The notes under the pieces were generated by a model, which did not search any database, was not told the DNA's origin, and saw only the letters and a program-made list of their open reading frames with translations. Of a DNA stretch of 64,000 bases, positions 62,245 through 64,000 are shown piece by piece. This DNA comes from DATFVB01 sp963714035 (GTDB taxonomy: Bacteria > Acidobacteriota > Thermoanaerobaculia > UBA5066 > DATFVB01): contig OY970224.1 of the NCBI GenBank assembly GCA_963714035.1, positions 2,914,001-2,978,000 on the forward strand, in the 5' to 3' direction. Position 1 is the stretch's first letter. The number at the start of each line of letters is the position of its first letter. A program made the position numbers and the translations under genes.

Positions 62245-62556
62245 ACATCCGGCGCGGTGATACATCGAGCGATACGGGCGCGTGAAACCCGCTCGCCGCA
62301 CTCGACGTACGCCCCGGTACGCCTCGGCCGCGGGCCGGGTTTCCCGCATCCCGTCTGGCTCGCGTCTGACCGCGCCTCGCCGTGGTCGCAACGGACGGCG
62401 TCGCGGAAGGCCGGCAAGGTCGGCGTCGTTTGTCACCCTGAACGAAGTGAAGGATCTGCCCCCGTCTCGTAAGGACTGTCCTCGGACGCCTCCGCCCCTC
62501 GCAACTCCATACGCCGGTTTCGCGTAAAATCCACCGTTCGGAGAATTGCCGTTCAA
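62245..62556. repeat. Composite dispersed repeat plus palindromic repeat before the MFP gene
   Basis: GATACATCGAGC at 62259, ACGTACGCCCCGGTACGCC at 62305-62323 with the same spacing as at 13779-13842, and a hairpin TGTCACCCTGAACGAAGTG followed by AAGGATCTG at 62431-62458. No gene is supported. A TAAAAT hexamer at 62525 may serve the following gene. Confidence 0.65.
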
Positions 62557-63708
62557 ATGTCGCTCGAAAGACCCGTCCCCAACGACCTTTCGGCCCTGCG
62601 GATCCAGCGCGACCGCGAGCCGAAGAAGTCCCCGGGAATCCTCATTTTTCTTGCGATCCTCGCCGTCGCGATCGGCGGGGCGGTATACGTCGTCGCGCGC
62701 GGGGCGTTCGCCGTGCGATCGGTCGACACGGTGACCGCCTCCGTCGTGACCGAAGGCCAGGCGACGACGCTCATCTCGGCGACGGGATACGTCGAGGCGG
62801 ACGTCAAGGCGGATCTTTCGCCGAAAATCACCTCGAAGGTGACCGCGCTCTACGTCAACGAAGGGGACGTCGTCCGAAAGGGGCAGGTCCTCGCACGGCT
62901 CGACAAGATCGATCTCGACGCGAACCTCGCCGACGCGAAGGCGGGGTGGGTCAACGCCGACGCCGAGCTGAAGCGCCAGAAGGCTCTGCTCGCCGCGGGC
63001 CTCACGTCGCAGTCGTCCGTCGACGCGGCCATCGCGGCGGAGGCTTCCGCCCGCGCGAAAGTGCGATACGTCGACGCCCAGGAGGGTTATGCGGAGATCC
63101 GGGCGCCGTTCTCGGGGAAGGTGATCGCCAAGCGCGCCCACGTCGGCGAGGCGGTCTCGCCCTACGGCGCGCCCGGCCAGGGTTCGACCAACGGCGGCGC
63201 AATCGTGACGCTCGTCGATTTTTCGACCCTCTATGTCGGGGCGGACATCAACGAGTCGAACCTCGGAAAGCTCGCCCCGAAGCAGCCCGCCGAGATCGTG
63301 CTCGACGCCTATCCGGACCACGCGTATCACGGGTACCTCCTGCAGGTGATCCCGACGGCGGACCGGTCGAAGGGGACCGTCAAGGTCAAGGTCGCTTTCC
63401 AGGATCCGGACGACAAGATCCTGCCGGACATGTCGGCGCGGGTGAACTTCACCGAGAAGCCGACCGCCGGAAAACAGACGAAAACCCACGTCCTCGTCCC
63501 GAAGTCGGCGGTCGCCACACAGGACGGCTCGACCGGGGTCTGGCTCGTCGGGGGCGGGCATGCAATGTTCCGGGCCGTGCGCACGGGACCCGAGAACCAG
63601 GGGCAGGTCGAGATCCTCGACGGCCTGCAGGGAGGCGAGAAGCTCGCCGCGGACGCTTCGAACGTCAAGCTCCGGGAAGGTGAGCGCGTGAAAGTGAAGG
63701 GAGACTGA
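62557..63708 (+). CDS. Periplasmic adaptor (membrane fusion) protein of an ABC exporter
   Basis: 383 aa. Membrane helix at about 27-48, lipoyl half-domains (VTALYVNEGDVVRKGQVLAR and YAEIRAPFSGKVIAKRAHVG) around a helical hairpin, then beta-barrel region (VGADINESNLGKLAPKQPAE). Together with the ATPase gene that follows by one base it is the MacA-like adaptor of a MacAB-type tripartite exporter. Confidence 0.9.
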   Translation: MSLERPVPNDLSALRIQRDREPKKSPGILIFLAILAVAIGGAVYVVARGAFAVRSVDTVTASVVTEGQATTLISATGYVEADVKADLSPKITSKVTALYVNEGDVVRKGQVLARLDKIDLDANLADAKAGWVNADAELKRQKALLAAGLTSQSSVDAAIAAEASARAKVRYVDAQEGYAEIRAPFSGKVIAKRAHVGEAVSPYGAPGQGSTNGGAIVTLVDFSTLYVGADINESNLGKLAPKQPAEIVLDAYPDHAYHGYLLQVIPTADRSKGTVKVKVAFQDPDDKILPDMSARVNFTEKPTAGKQTKTHVLVPKSAVATQDGSTGVWLVGGGHAMFRAVRTGPENQGQVEILDGLQGGEKLAADASNVKLREGERVKVKGD

Positions 63709-63709
63709 G

Positions 63710-64000
63710 ATGGCGGACGTTCTCATCACGATCGACCACGTCACGAAGATCTACCGGCGAGGCGTCGAGGAGATCGTGGTCCTTCAGGACCTGGCGCTCC
63801 GGGTCCCGGAAGGGGAGTACCTCGCGCTCATGGGGCCCTCGGGGTCGGGGAAAACGACGCTCCTGAACCTCATCGCCGGGATCGACTCGCCCACGCGCGG
63901 CCAGATCGTCGTGGGCGGCGTCGACATCGCAAAGCTCTCGCAGTCGCAGCTCGCCCGCTGGCGGGCCGAGACCGTCGGCTTCATCTTCCAGCTCTACAAC
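63710..64000 (+). CDS. MacB-type ABC transporter ATPase, truncated by the window end
   Basis: The visible 97 residues contain Walker A GPSGSGKT (42-49), VPEGEYLALM and the start of the Q-loop (FIFQLYN). MADVLITIDHVTKIYRRGVE is typical of the LolD/MacB subfamily. The rest of the gene, including Walker B, is beyond the window. Confidence 0.9.
   Translation, partial: MADVLITIDHVTKIYRRGVEEIVVLQDLALRVPEGEYLALMGPSGSGKTTLLNLIAGIDSPTRGQIVVGGVDIAKLSQSQLARWRAETVGFIFQLYN

Overview
The window is 64 kb of very GC-rich bacterial chromosome packed with short-overlap operons. No rRNA, tRNA or CRISPR array was recognised. A porin, a Pst system, PilS/PilR, a Rieske/cytochrome b pair with the Qo motif PDWY, paired GWxTD-like proteins and the order rplU-rpmA-obg-nadD-rsfS-rlmH suggest a Gram-negative member of the Acidobacteriota. 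That placement is inference; no marker here fixes it. Intergenic spaces are unusually rich in dispersed structured repeats.

Layout. 0.1-3.2 kb: PilS/PilR-type two-component pair. 3.2-7.3 kb: first copy of a ~277 bp inverted-repeat element, a DUF192 protein, then a lower-GC type II restriction-modification island (C5 methyltransferase, HhH mismatch glycosylase, MvaI/BcnI-like endonuclease). 7.5-9.7 kb: orphan Phd/YefM antitoxin and a two-gene quinol oxidoreductase module (Rieske; cytochrome b fused to a c-type heme domain). 9.8-15.3 kb: translation and replication housekeeping genes (rplU, rpmA, obg, nadD, rsfS, rlmH, a DksA-like gene, holA), with two covarying twin-hairpin repeats in front of obg and nadD.

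15.4-25.0 kb: the most intriguing region. A 42-residue single-pass membrane protein ending in FIYQGF lies directly before an MBOAT acyltransferase. After a desaturase (opposite strand) and a haloperoxidase-like enzyme come an acyl carrier protein, an acyl-AMP ligase, a DltD-like SGNH protein, an SDR and a CstB-like persulfide dioxygenase. Together these look like a Dlt-type envelope acylation pathway in an organism that probably lacks teichoic acid.

25.1-48.5 kb: phosphate and polyphosphate genes (ppx-phoU; a phosphoesterase; porin-pstSCAB-phoB-phoR; CHAD-ppk2; convergent ppk1), interrupted by a sugar/PHP/glycosyltransferase block and small signalling genes. Candidate Pho boxes with 11-bp periodicity precede ppx, the porin-pst operon, and the divergent cNMP-binding/phosphoesterase pair.

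48.5-64 kb: second and third copies of the inverted-repeat element, both flanked by CTAG and both abutting a TAG stop codon; RlmI and a GT4 transferase; a tandem GWxTD-like duplication; two acyl-CoA dehydrogenases separated by a Pro/Gly-rich protein; a LivJ-like lipoprotein; a PLD-family protein; lpdA; and the start of an MFP/ABC export operon that runs off the window.
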